A stretch of 64,000 nucleotides of DNA from Amoebophrya sp. A120 (GCA_905178155.1 CAJINV010000004.1:6848358-6912357), one strand, 5' to 3'. Numbered from the stretch's first letter, positions 27,366 through 39,491 are shown. Notes: generated by a model from the letters alone, not told the origin. Translations and numbers: made by a program.

Positions 27366-29018
27366 ATCGGGATTATTATGGCCATGATGCCCTTCTGTTT
27401 GGTCAACTACGACCTGAGCAGGATGGCCGAGTATAGTCGGATGGCACAGAAATGGCCCTTAAGAGTCGTCCAGCACTACACGTCGGATCGCCTAGCAGAG
27501 GGGTGCGCACGCAAGGACCTGCTTTTCTTTTCGCAGGTGTGGGACTTCTTTCATGAGCAGAGCCATGCTGCACCTGGTGGGTCCGGCACTGGGCGAAGCA
27601 TTGTTGTTTGGCACGATCCAAAGCTGCACGGTGGTGCTTTGGCTTCGGGGTCGGAGTGGCTCCTTCCCAAGACTCAGACCGCCTACGCTAATGTTCGTGA
27701 GCACCGTTGTCGTATTGGCATGGTTGCAGAATACCTCTTCCAGGCATCGCCTGTCGTCTCCGGTTTCTCCGCCACTAGATTTCACGTCCCCCATGGTACT
27801 TAGTTTCCGAATTCAATGTCACACTGTTTTTTTGAACAACTACGACACCAATTTTCAGTCATTTTGTGCACTGACCATTGTTAGGGGCGTGGAAATAGTG
27901 TAACAGGAACAGCTTTGCTTGCATGCTGTGCACACATATCATACAACAGGTTATTGTCTCAATCCGAAGCCGGGAAACGAGATGCCGTTGTTCTGGCCAG
28001 AAGCGCAACTTTGGAAGAAGTATCGGCTTTCAGATACGAGCAGCAAAACTAGTGATATATCTATAATCAGAATCAACGAGCAATACTTGCCCAAGCGTTA
28101 GTATACGTTGCATATTTCGCTGCAAGTCCAAGTGAGTAAGCGCCGCGTTACCCTGTGAGCCCATCGCAAGGTGTAGCCGGACAACCATCGAGCAATCAGC
28201 TTTACAGCATTGCAGCAAGTAGGCGCGATGATATATCAGTTGCTTTTGGTTTCATACAGCCTGGGGACTCAGCAGTTCCGGCGCAATGGCACTATGAATT
28301 TCAAAAAGATTTTCGTATGAGGGCGAATTTCTGGCTTGAAAAGTCTGACGGAAGCAGTGCGGAGTGGAGCTATCACCACTTCAGATATATGTGGCTCCTG
28401 AACCAGTGGCGGGCACTGCCTGAGCCCACACCCGAGAACCCGCATCCAACATTTCAGATCCCCGAAGCAAAAATACACTTTCACCCCAAACCAGATCGCG
28501 GATACGATGACGGGTTGCAGGCTTGGGTATACCATGGATTTGACAACAAACTCAAAGACATCAGGATGACCTTCAAAGAGCTCTTGCATCGTATCGAAAT
28601 GCTCACAGTGCAACCTGAGCCAGAATCGTGTCCGCCAACACCCTGGTCACCCTGTCCGAGTCCGCGTGCACTATCTCCAGTTCCAAGTGAGCATGGGTCT
28701 GTTGCGAGTCCTCGTGCACTATCTCCAGTTCCAAGTGAGCAAGGGTCTGTTGCGAGTTCGCGTTCGCGTTCACGTTCAGTATCTCCAGCTCCCAGCGAAA
28801 GAGGGTCTGTTGCGAGTTCGCATTCGCGTTCACGTTCAGTATCTCCAGCTCCAAGCGAGGGAGGGTCTGCTGGGAGTCCGCGCACAGTAGCTCGTCCAGC
28901 TCGAAGTGAGAGAGGGTCTATCTTAAGTAGTGGAGCGCCGGCAAGAAATGGCGTAAGGAGGAGTTTAGCGACGTCTTCGCAATCTGCAACAGGTCCGGCC
29001 GGTCTGGGCCACGGCTAG
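27366..29018 (+). CDS. Downstream exons of the kinase gene (shared domain, part 2)
   Basis: Probably the 3' exons of the kinase gene. Exon 27366-27795 follows a CAG acceptor at 27363-27365 and carries GCARKDLLFFSQVWDFFHEQ and RSIVVWHDP. A GT-AG intron (27796-27949) joins in phase 1 to GYCLNPKPGNEM. A third block ending at 29018 contains QWHYEFQKDFRMRANFW and SSAEWSYHHFRYMWLLNQW. It then runs into Ser/Pro/Arg repeats. Each block has a counterpart in the same order in the next gene (31200-32397), with one intron position clearly conserved, so this is one diverged multi-exon domain. The exon junction between about 28040 and 28240 is not resolved. If transcription started here separately it would be an independent gene; I think this less likely. 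Function unknown. Confidence 0.6.
28660..28905 (+). repeat. Coding tandem repeats, SP(V/A)PSExGSVAS type
   Basis: At least four copies of a 48-66-bp unit (core CTATCTCCAG...AGTGAG or GCGA...GGGTCTGTTGCGAGT) encode Ser-Pro-x-Pro-Ser-Glu-x-Gly-Ser-Val-Ala-Ser, separated by Arg-Ser-rich spacers (RSRSRS). The first two copies have short spacers and the last two long ones, which suggests slippage expansion. Confidence 0.85.
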
Positions 29019-30126
29019 GCGATGTGAAGTATTTATATATATATGAAGTACACGGACGAGAAGTGATGAAGATGAGCAAAATTTTTAGCCACAAGGCACT
29101 GCGTACTAACTGAAGGAGCGCGCTAGTGTTTATCTTCCCTCGACACGACGACTTGTTTTTGTTGCTTGCAACTGGTGCTGTTCTCACGACTCTAAATCTG
29201 TATGTGCTGGCGGCGGGGGTGGCCTCCTGGGACGCAGATCTCATAACTTCCATGCCAAGTTGTAGCTGTTGAAATCGATGCAATGCATTCTCGAAGCATG
29301 GAAACTAGGGCTGTTTCACTCTTATACGGAGAGTAGGCAGTGCTCATGGACGCTCTGGCTTCTGGTGGAAGTGGACCGAGGGGAAGTGGAATTTGATTCG
29401 ATAGCGACAGGAGGTATGCCCCTGGCTCATGGAATTCTGGAAGAGTGTCGTCTGGGAGCTCAATCATCACACGCTTGTTGGACGATCTGGTCCGATTTCG
29501 CCAAGAATTTGATCCGAGTCTCGCCATTCGCGAGGGAAAGAAAAACATAAACAATCAAGCTATTATGCAGTTCCGCTATTTAGTATTTCGAGCAGAACCG
29601 TTAGAATATAAATAAGTTGACTGTCTATGTCAATGTCGGCTCGTTATGATCCTCACTGCATTCAATAGAACCGTTCTGGTCGAAAGGATCTATTAATTTA
29701 CTTAGTTTGACAAAGCAGTGTAGGAAGAGAAGTTCTAGAAGCGCAATGGCAATTCGTTCTCTATAGCATAAGGACAAGGAGCTGCGTTATGGCGAAAAAG
29801 TGTTATTATTTATGTCGAGAAACAGGCCGATCAAATATGTTGCTGTTGATATCTTTTCCTATATCGAGGACTGCCGTACAGAAATTGTTCTTTCAGGAGC
29901 TGTTGTATTCCCTGTAGAATAGCGCGAATGATGTTGAGAAAATAAGATTTTTGTACAATAATGTGAATTCCATGTGAAATGCTGAACCGTGAGGCAACAA
30001 CTCGGCCATCAATCATATCTACCCACAAGAATAACTGTACATGGCAGGCTTTGCCATTCACTTTTGGTTTTGATAAGTTTTATTTTTTACTTTTCCTTCA
30101 CATGTAAAACTAAAATTAAGTTGAAT
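29019..30126. other. Intergenic region between the two paralogous genes
   Basis: No gene supported. A TATA run follows the upstream stop at 29029-29042. Frames around 29192-29554 are open on both strands but short and lack similarity to the neighbours. Confidence 0.35.
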
Positions 30127-32397
30127 ATGCTTAAAGCCATGAATATGCCGTGGCCGTTTTCCCTAATTATGTCGCTCTACCTCTACCCACAAATCCATTT
30201 TCTTGCTGGGTCTGTGCTGGTTTTCCGCACGGCAAGTGCGGTATCAGTCGTCGAGATTAAACCAGCAGCACAGGGTTCTCCAGTTCCAAATGCCGCGATC
30301 CAGGAGGGAGGTTTCCCCTCTGACGCAGCTAGCATTTGGGTTCGATCTTCGGATGTTACGCAAGAGAAAAGCGCCTCAGAATCTTCGGACAGCGGACTGC
30401 AACGTATCAACGTCTTGTGTCAGTTTTGGTTTTATATACATAGAACTTGCGCTTTTAGCATTCGGATATGCTTGTTGAATTCTACTAAAGCAAAGAAAAG
30501 GAGACCATCATTGATTGTATGCGCAGGTAAAGAGGCGCAGGAAGATGAGACAACTGCGCCCCTTGAGACAACAGCACAAGACGCTCGCACGGTTGCAAGA
30601 AAAGATTTCGTGGACCACATACGGGGTTCCGAGGAGGCCTTACTGATGTTTGGAAGAAGCAAATTATTACGCGAAACCCAAGGGGTCCTGAGTTTTCTGG
30701 CACCGACAGATGTCGCATCTTGGTTGCAAACAAGCAAATCGAACGCGGATAGGAAAGATACGCTCAATGCCAAGGTCAGAGCGGCAGCCATTGAGCAGAA
30801 CAAGAATGACCTGCTTCTGGAAAATCGCACTGAAAGTTGTGAGGATCTTTTTCTGGAAGTTTTACGCGATCGTTTGGGGAAGAAGAAGCCTCGGGACTTC
30901 TGGAATGCGGGGGTAGATAAGGGCAAGGATTTTCTGAAAGACTATCGCAAACGCATCGAGGAAGATGACGACCCTATAGAGGAACCACAGATACTGTCTG
31001 AATCCGGCACCACATGGAGCGTACTACTGCTTTCTTTATCAGCGTCTTCATTCTTTTATATTCATTTTCATATATCTGTTCTTGTGCAAAAATAGCCTGC
31101 TGGGTGCACCAGCAAATCTGCATGAGCAGTAGCCATTTTTACGACACTTCATAAATGTTTATCTATATCATGATCTTCCATTTTGGACTCCCATTTCAGG
31201 TGCGCCTTCTAATGACGATGGCGGCGGAGACCTGCAACCCTGCGGCAGGGCATTTGCAGACGCAGAACCGCATGTTTTCCATGAGGGAGAACTACGGAAA
31301 GAGAAAGCTTTCCAAGGGGTGTCACAGGAATGACATATCATTCTTTCGTGAGGTGCTCGATTTTTTTCATGAAGACGTTCGATCGCGCCGGCCACACAAA
31401 ACATCTCTTCGACCGGATTCTGCCGCGTCCGGCGGTGTAGCTGCCGAAACGTCGTCCGCGAAGCAGCGCAAACTCGTTGTATGGAATCCGCCGCGGGCGC
31501 GTGCGTTTTACTGGGGCCGCAACACCAGACGTGCCGTAGACATGGCTTCGAACCCTCATATCAAAGTAAAACAAACGTCAGTGCCTCTCTTATTAAATTG
31601 CAAGTGAAATAATCGAAATGTAGGGTGCTCATGTCGGTTTCGGTTTGCCCCTCCAGATAGATGCATTCAGCTTGCGGGCATTACCGACTGGGATCGTCCT
31701 CATTACGACGCTTATCTATCATCCCCGGTCACCGTAGTCATGCAGTGGTAGCTGGGGCACTAATGTTGTTTTGCTTCCATACCGGACCGTGAATTACTAG
31801 ATGCTAGGTGTCGACTTGCGATGGCCACAGAGCTACTTTTTCAGAAGCACACGGAAGTTTATGAAACCCGGGACTTCCAAGTCAAAATTGGTACACTTAT
31901 TCACTTGATATCCTAGGTAGCATCGAGGCGAATATTTTTGCAGAAAGCAGTATCACGCAACTGTGTTTTGTTTCATCATTTTATGCAGGAAATCCTTCGC
32001 CAGATCCATGTATTATAGAGGCAACCGTACCAAAACCAAATCCAAAAAATGTGCAGGTTACTGCATCAACCCCTTCGTCGAATATTGGGTCGGTGCTGAA
32101 TACGAGTATGGCCTTTCTGTAGCGGAGGAGATTCGGGAGGATTGGCACCCCAATTTTCGTAAGCTATTTCGCAAATACGCCAAGCGGTGGCGCGACGGTA
32201 GTGATGGGGTCGACTTGCGCTGGTCATACGAACAGTTTCAGTGGGATTGGCGCACATTTCATGCCAAGCGGCTTCGTGACACAACTGCTTACAACAGTAA
32301 AAAGCGTGGAGGAAAACCTGTTCCGGAAATCCTAGCCGCGAATCCAGGGAGGTTCTTGGTCGTGAACCCGACAAGAATTGCCGACGATCTTTGCTAG
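30127..32397 (+). CDS. Secreted or membrane paralogue of the kinase gene's C-terminal domain
   Basis: ATG 30127 gives MLKAMNMPWPFSLIMSLYLY...FLAGSVLVFRTASAVS, a signal-peptide-like start. About 215 hydrophilic residues follow (possibly with an intron around 30415-30530). Next come ESCEDLFLEVLRDRL...KPRDFWNAGVDKGKDFL, matching the kinase gene's SCEDLFVEFL...PKDFWNADVDGGRD. A GT-AG intron (31021-31199) lies at the same place as in the kinase gene (TTWS| versus NDWT|, both phase 0). The next exon has GCHRNDISFFREVLDFFHED and RKLVVWNPP. The last has GYCINP, WHPNFRKLFRKYAKRW and DLRWSYEQFQWDW, ending at 32397. It lacks the kinase. The acceptor for the last exon is ambiguous (near 31987 or 32056). 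No known family. Tandem duplication with loss or gain of the kinase part is inferred. Confidence 0.6.
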
Positions 32398-33859
32398 AGA
32401 GAGCAGGCCGCAACGCTGTGCGCCGATTCTGAGTCTGTGCGTACAAAGTCTCTTGCCAGACCAAAAATGGAACTGTACCTAAGGACGCCAAACTCTGCAC
32501 CAGCAAAGGCCTCGTCGTCCTGGAGCTATTGAGCCATTACTGGCTGCATTGCCTCGAGCCTTGCTGCGTGTAATAGTTGCTGCTGCAAATATATAAAGAG
32601 ACCTGCAGCTGCTGCATGTCATGGATTACGTTAAGATAAAGATACTTTTTGCTCTTGCTGCAGCAAGCATCTTCGGCTGCCCTACAACCGGAAACCTATT
32701 TCTATATTTTCACTTTCGGGCTGCATGGGCACTGAATAAACTCAAATGCGACTTTGCAGTTTTTCCGCATTGAAGGTGAAGATTCGGCACCTGCTAGCCC
32801 TTCTATTTACACATCGTCGCACTACACGTACAAGCAACCGGCTGACCCATATTTAGATACATTTGTAAAATTTTGAGGTCTGTATGATTCATTGATACAA
32901 AAAGATGAGATAGCGCAGAACGTAGCGTCACTGCATTGCTAAAATACGCACTTTTCTCCTGCAGTCACAATATACACCACAAGGGGATGAAGCTGCATGA
33001 AGGCACGATACACAATCTGAATAGCGAGTAGCTTCTTCCGCAGTTGCTCGTGACAACTTGTCACCAGAGGAAGAACGCGACTCGTGAGCAACAAAAGATA
33101 TTGTTCGTATCACGGAAAGTTCATTGTCTTACTAATCCACTCATGTTTTTACGAGGGCGAAGCGAAGGTTTGTATTTATCTTGGAAAATAAAGAAAAAAC
33201 CCGCGCTGGGGAGCAAGCGCTCTGTGCGATGTAGAGAACACCGATGTTTCTCGCAAGAGTACGCTGGCGTGAGCGCGTTTGTGAGGCACCCAGTGGTCAT
33301 AGAAATCGAAATGGAAATCAGGGATCTCGATTACGAAATTGATGCAAAAACTTAGGGATGGCGTTTCCATGCAATTCTAACAGAAGGCAGCACTCGTGAT
33401 CCGTGCGTCAAATCTCGTACGGTAAAATCCATCGGATCAAGGAATAATTTTCTGTTATTAAATAGGGTCGAGGATCAAAAGACGCATTTTTCGATTTTTT
33501 CTTTTCCCTCGGGTTCAGCAAATGAGAGTTGTGTGCCTATTTTGATAATTCTAAGCTTCACATCTTGATCCAAAGTATTTTCAGTGTTGCTCGTGATTGG
33601 CAGGAAAAGTCCGAGACGACGGGAGAAGCAGCAGCCACAGCCATCCTCTTACGCCGTTTTTTGACTTCTGCATGCCTCTTCAGTTACAATTTGTACAAAA
33701 AAAAATATTTGCAAGTTACAATTTGTTTGTGATACTAGAAGCCTGGTTTTAGGACGTACTTAGAAAGTACTAATTTTCATGAAAGCTGTAGGGCCGACAT
33801 TTGTTTGTTTTGATAACTACATATTATAACTACAAGTTTTAGTCTCTTCATCGTGGGCC
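32398..33859. other. Intergenic region
   Basis: No gene supported over about 1.5 kb. Open stretches near 33044-33355 and 33529-33732 are short and of poor composition. Confidence 0.35.
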
Positions 33860-33868
33860 TTGTCAAAC

Positions 33869-36800
33869 ATGTCGATGCGCAATAGACGAGAAGGCGATGT
33901 TTTCTCCTTCGTGGTGTTGCGGTGGTTTTTCCTGCTTGTATTGTGGACGTTGCAAGTAGGCGCTTTTCAACGTCTTGCCGCCAGCAGGAGTGGACAGGCT
34001 CGGCAGCATGGTGTCGAGTCGTGGAAGGAGAGTGCGAGGAAACAACTGAAATGCGGAAGAGGGGTAGAAGACGGCTGTGACAGTGTGATCGAAGTTTTCG
34101 TTCGAATCGGCGAGGACGAGCTGAAAGAACGTCTTGGTAGTGAGTTGACAGATGTCGCTGTGAATGAAATTATGTCGCATCTCTGGGCAATTTTCGGACG
34201 GCAATTCCGAGACCTGCGGACGGATCCCAGAAGTGGCGCTCTTCTTCCAGGACGACGAACTGGAGTTGACATGGATCTTGCGTTGAAATTGATTGTGCGG
34301 AAAATTGCCGAAAGAGATGGAGAAACAGTCTTGCAGAGGCGAATCGAAAATTGGAAGCTGGATTTGGAATCGTGTTACCATCATATTTTTGGGTTTGACG
34401 AAGGGCCGGACCAAACAATTTTCGTCGAAAGTGAGCAGCTAGCGCTCGTGCCGACATGCATTCGTAAAAACATTCTATTCAGTTTTTGTGCCACGTGCCT
34501 GTAGTTTGGCAGCGTAAGTAGATTTTCTTCCGCAAGTGATATGCAATGGTACATCAATAGCAACCTTTCAGCCCTGAGTTATACTTTTCTGTTGTTATTT
34601 GATTGAAGTAGTTTACTTCGTCGTTGCATTTTTCAGAAGATGCGCGCTACCTTTTGTGACACTGACACTGCGAAGAACGCTCTTTTCATCGCACAAGTTG
34701 AAAGTTACACTCCACATCACAGGACACACATCCAGGGGCGCGCGTGCTGGCGCGTGGAAATGGAGCCAGGCTTTGTTGAAGGGTCTCGGTGACGACCAGA
34801 GTCACATTGTTTCGCACCGCGGAAAGCTACTTCGATATTGCCGGCTGATGCACGTGATGTACAGCCCCACAGGTGAAAGCGACATTGATTACACCAGCAA
34901 CACTGATGCTGCCCCACGTCGCAAAGCCAGAGCTAGTCGAAACACCGCTATTGCCCAAAACGCGGACCTTCTCAGAGATAGCGATGTCCAAGATCGCTTG
35001 GGGGAGGCAGTACATCGCTGCGCAATGCCTGGAGGTAGTGTCGTAGTCTTGTCTTTTCATCCTATTATTACGTGTCTACGCGTTAGATTCTTTGTGCAAT
35101 ACGATATTTTCATTCTACGTGAAAAGCACCATGCGCATAATGATGATTGATGATGTGACTCAAGTTAGATGCCTACTCACGCTTTGTATTTGTGGCACTG
35201 GTCTTCTATGTTCAGACACTCAGGACACAGTACACTCGGCGCTTTGCTCGTATCAAAGAGTTGCAAAGACTTACTGTCTCTGAGTGCCCCGTCGTCATCT
35301 GCTTGAGATTGGTAGTTTTTTCTAAATGTGAGGCGCATTCACTTTCGACCGTGCTGATAGTTTCGTCAACGTTCGATCCAATCCCATTTACAACAGGTGA
35401 AGAGCCAGACCTAAGTCCCAGTATTTCGTTTTTTAAGCTCGTTGTGAAACTCAGTGACGCTGACGACCCCGTCTTGATCTCCCCCGCATTGCCTGTCAGT
35501 TCGACTCACAACATGGGGACGGTACAAAGGGTAGCAGGGGCTGCAATGGATGCCTATGTCGAGAAGTATTGGAAAGACAAAAACGGCAGCAAAATTCCGT
35601 TCGGCTTCGTGGCCAGCGGTGTGTATCCCTTCTGAAAGATGCCATCGCCCGAAATCTTCATTTTGCATTTTGGTCCACATGCCTGTCCTATCTCCATCCT
35701 ATAGAGATGACATACTTACATGTATGACATAGAAGTATGTTGACATACACGTCCGTCGCGTAGCGGTGCAACAAGGCCATACAGTTTATGTTTTACCGGG
35801 GCGCGTCGATCCATCCTGATACGTACTTAATCGCCAAAGGATGACCATGTTTCTGATTTGCGTATCTATCAAACTCAGTGCAATGAAGTCTAATACAAGG
35901 CGTGGTTATCTTTGCTTCGACAGCGTGCGTGTCTCTATTGGTGGATCGGCGCCGGCGTCCGAGAGCCTCCCGACCCCGTTATTGTTTGCAGATCGGAAGG
36001 CCAGCCTGTTGGAGGGGGTGAGGCCACTCAACGCTCCGGATCGAGTTCTCTACAGCCTCACCCCCGGTCCGTATTTCAGAAAATCGCGCCGATTCATTCA
36101 AATGGAACTATTTGATGAGGACGCAGGAGAAGTCTCCGGAGGCGCCAGTACTGCAGGTACCGTTGCCTTCTTCACGTACTTCTAGTTGATTATGTGTCTC
36201 TGTATTTATTCTATTTATAGTAGTTTGGTTTTCGTTTTCTGATGCGGTTGCTAGCGTTTTTGCAGTTTTCGGACCTTTGCAAGGACTGAAGCGTGCTGCA
36301 ACTGTACCCTGCGCATAGTATGGAAAGAGGATACGGACGACGATCTTCGTGTGCTACATTGCTTTTCGTGAAGACTGCCTAGCTGCGATTTGACGCAGGG
36401 CTGACGGTGTTCCTATGCTTCTTGGCACGAGGCACGCATATCAAGATCGGTTTTTATTTTTTTTTACATTCATGTCAAACAGGTGCAGGACCACCGCAAC
36501 CTCCGCCTGGTGGTCCATCTGGTGGCTCACCTGGAGGTGGGAATAGTGATGGAAACACTTCAGGATCGCCACCGTATCACCCACACGGCGGGCAGTTCGG
36601 TGGTGGCGGCGCCAGTGGAGGTTCGTCGCCTCCATATAATCCTGGCGGGGGCGGCTTTTTTGGCGGCCACAGAAGCCCACCAGCTGGGGGCAACACGAAA
36701 AGCACAGGACTATCCTTTTTTGGCCTGCTTCGCTCTGACTCACCCACGTCTCCCGGCGAGGACGGCCAGGATGTCCAACCGATCAGGTTTTTAGGGACGT

Positions 36801-37889
36801 GGTGGAGTAGGGATCTCGGTGTTCATACCGCAATCGAGAAGGGTGCGTTCAAGAGCCGCATCACAGCAGAAATCGCAAAACTTCCAAACGATGCCTTCAG
36901 CCACCCTATGATAACGCTACCAGTCATGTTCGAAGGCACCGCCGGGCTGCAGGTATTGATGATTTCCGCAAAAATATATATGTTTTGAACGAGTACAAGA
37001 AGAATAACAGAGTATGTTATAACGCTCTATTTCTCAGATTCAGTTTCGCCCAATGTGAACGAATAAAAAGTTTTGAAGATTCGTAATTCTACAACAGACG
37101 CTCTTGCTTGTCCGGGACAGCGAGTACTCTTTTTTGACCGGCGTTGTCGCCCTGGCAGGGCCGACAGAAGACGAGCTGGCCAGCCGCTCCGCCCATGAGC
37201 AGAAACTCCAGCCTCAATGTGAGGTATCCAACTACCTGTTGCAAAAGGTTTTTGCATACGCTCGGAGGGAGTTTGAAATATCTGGGCACACACCGGACGA
37301 AGTAATGGAGGACGGGGACCTCAAGACAGAAAGACGACTTGTGGGGCCAGGCTTGCGCTTTATGGGCGATCGCTTTGAGTTGACAATTAAGTCACTGCTG
37401 CAGGAGAATCAGGTTGCCTGTCGCCAAGTGCAGATTAGGTGCGAGTTTGCTGGCGCGTCAGCATGGGGTTTCGTGCGTGATAATTTGACGCGTCAGGTGA
37501 CGGGCGCAAGTCATGAGACATTGCCACAAGAATCTGGTGAGGAACTTTTGAACGACGACGCGCAGGAGACCTCGTCCCGGGCGGCCCCCGCCACGTTCGC
37601 TACGGACGAGGCGGGTAGGGCACGAACAATTGCCCCTTGCCGTGCAGCTCCAGCACAGCAGCACGATATCGGCGGCCAACGCGTGCGCGGTCGTCTGCCT
37701 GCTCGCGCGAAGACGCCTCCTCCGAGTTTGGTACTTGCAGGCGACCCCTCCAAGCGAGAAAAAGCGCAGCTGGAGAAGCTCGTCCGATCTCTTTCGGCAG
37801 ACGGACGCGGACCTTGGAAAACTGGCAGCAAGGGTTTGCGGCGTGACAGGGAATTGCAGAAACTGTCGGAGAAGTTGGATGCCGTATGA
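33869..37889 (+). CDS. Unknown secreted multi-exon protein (model inferred)
   Basis: Starts MSMRNRREGDVFSFVVLRWF, then FLLVLWTLQVGAFQ, a signal peptide. Coding blocks, each bordered by plausible GT and AG sites: 33869-~34430 (GCDSVIEVFVRIGEDELKER); ~34637-34790 (KMRATFCDTDTAKNALFIAQ); ~34872-35034 (GESDIDYTSNTDAAPRRKAR); ~35397-35620 (EEPDLSPSISFFKLVVKLSD); ~35890-36154; 36482-36950, opening with a Gly/Pro-rich run (GAGPPQPPPGGPSGGSPGGG); and 37095-37889 (TLLLVRDSEYSFLTGVVALA, then CEVSNYLLQKVFAYARREFE). The intron at 36951-37094 (GTATTGATG...CTACAACAG) and the one ending at 36481 are clear. No introner occurs in this gene. Whether this is one gene or two is uncertain. No domain recognised; GCDSVIEVF may distantly echo SCEDLFLEV of the neighbouring genes. 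Confidence 0.45.
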
Positions 37890-38093
37890 AGTGCACGCAC
37901 TACTTTCCCGGCCAGGAGTCATGCGGCTTCAGAGCATTCGTCATGTCACTTTGCATTAAGGGCTACTGAGAAAAGGAATTTATACACCATTTAGTGACGC
38001 GAGTAGGTTGTTGTACTTGAAAGATTGACTTCCGGTCGCGGAATGTTTGCATCGTGATACTGGAGCACGCTCCTCCCTGGCGGGACGACCGCT

Positions 38094-39491
38094 GTGGCCT
38101 CCCCGCAAATTCTGCCGCTGTGGGAGAAGGAAATGGAAATTCGCCTTGATGCTGTTCTGCAAGCTGTCATCGACAAGAGGGAAAGTAAGCGCATCGGCAC
38201 GACGGGCTCCCAATCTGCTTTACAAGGAGGAAACAGGGACGGCGCAGCGGTGCCTGCCACGCAAGAGGTTGGAGTTATGACAGAAGCTCTGCCGGAGGTA
38301 AAAAATCAGGGTGCTGGGTGGGACGAAAGTCCGCCACAGGGTGGCAGACAGGTTTTGGAGCGCGAAGAACCTTCTTCACGCACCGTCCGTGGGCTCTTCG
38401 GAAAAATCAAGAGCGCCGTGGCAGCAAAGTTCGGCAGCCTTCGGGGGTCGTGGGGGCGTGGCCCGGCGACGCCGAAAGATGTTGTTTCCCTCCTAGCCAT
38501 CCTGGCGGCGCTGGCCGTCATGCAACGAACCTTTCCGGCCAGCACCACTCGGTTCGAGGCGCCACGAGAAGATCATGTCGGCACACAAGAAGCAGCAAGT
38601 CTCTTTCAGTACTGCTTGGAGGACGGGACGCCAGCTGCAACACATTGCGCCAGACCCAGCAGTGCGCAGACCTGCTGCAGCTTCTCGGGAGACGACCTGG
38701 CGCTGCAACAAGTTGCTAATTCTACTACCACGGACGTGAGCCCCCGGTGTGAAGAGCCGGGCACGTGGGCACGCCTGGTGGAGCTCGTTAGCGAGGAGGT
38801 GCGTCGCAATGAGAGAGACGAAGGGACCGAGAGCGCCATCACCAGTGGCGTCTTTCGCTACAACCTCTCGCCGTGCGAGGTGCGGGTCCAGGACAAGCTG
38901 TATGTCAAGGAGGCTGAGTTTTGTTCCCCACAGGGCGACCGCCTGATCGTTTCGTGCCCATCGCCCGGCCACGGTGCGTTTGCGTGCGTGCAGCGCCTGC
39001 GGGAGGTGGACCACGAGGAAGCGACGTGGCAGGAGGATAAAAAACTCAGTAGCAACTGCAGCCCCGACGAGATGAACGTCTTGGAGAGGAGGCTTTCGCG
39101 CTTGTCTATCAGCCGCCCGAAAACATGTTCAGCCGACGGAAAATTGCATGCCGACGCACAGCCAAAGAACTCCGAGCAGGAAATGCACGTCCTCGAAATG
39201 TTTCGCGAAGTGGTGGAAGACATCTACCACAGCTACATTGAGCCATGGGCCTCTGGTGCAGAGCTTTCGTTCAGTGCTCAGGAGCGGGGAGTGCATATGA
39301 CGCTTGCGCCCCGTACCCGTCGGGATGCCAGAAGCAGAACGGTTACTGGCAGGAAGAAAGCGGCAAGGGCAAAACAATCGGGAGGCAGGACCACTGCCAA
39401 GCAGCCGAAAAGCGCGCGGAGTAGCAAAAGAGGATCTACTGTTAAATCCAAGAAGAAAAGCAAGGGCGACACCATGAGGATGGAAAGATAA
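38094..39491 (+). CDS. Single-pass membrane protein, Cys-containing lumenal region, Lys/Arg-rich tail
   Basis: The open frame extends upstream to about 38058 (YWSTLLPGGTTAVASPQILP) with no obvious Met, so this is probably an exon whose 5' partner is not identified. An in-frame Met lies near 38130. Residues ~128-150 form one membrane span (DVVSLLAILAALAVM). It is followed by a Cys-containing region (QYCLEDG, ATHCAR, TCCSF, RCEEPG, SPCEV, EFCSPQG, VSCPSP, FACVQ) typical of disulphide-bonded lumenal domains. It ends with a basic low-complexity tail (KKAARAKQSGGRTTAKQPKS). Stop at 39491. It lies just downstream of the unknown secreted gene on the same strand and could be its last exon, but I could not find a matching splice phase. 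Function unknown. Confidence 0.55.
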   Translation: MASPQILPLWEKEMEIRLDAVLQAVIDKRESKRIGTTGSQSALQGGNRDGAAVPATQEVGVMTEALPEVKNQGAGWDESPPQGGRQVLEREEPSSRTVRGLFGKIKSAVAAKFGSLRGSWGRGPATPKDVVSLLAILAALAVMQRTFPASTTRFEAPREDHVGTQEAASLFQYCLEDGTPAATHCARPSSAQTCCSFSGDDLALQQVANSTTTDVSPRCEEPGTWARLVELVSEEVRRNERDEGTESAITSGVFRYNLSPCEVRVQDKLYVKEAEFCSPQGDRLIVSCPSPGHGAFACVQRLREVDHEEATWQEDKKLSSNCSPDEMNVLERRLSRLSISRPKTCSADGKLHADAQPKNSEQEMHVLEMFREVVEDIYHSYIEPWASGAELSFSAQERGVHMTLAPRTRRDARSRTVTGRKKAARAKQSGGRTTAKQPKSARSSKRGSTVKSKKKSKGDTMRMER

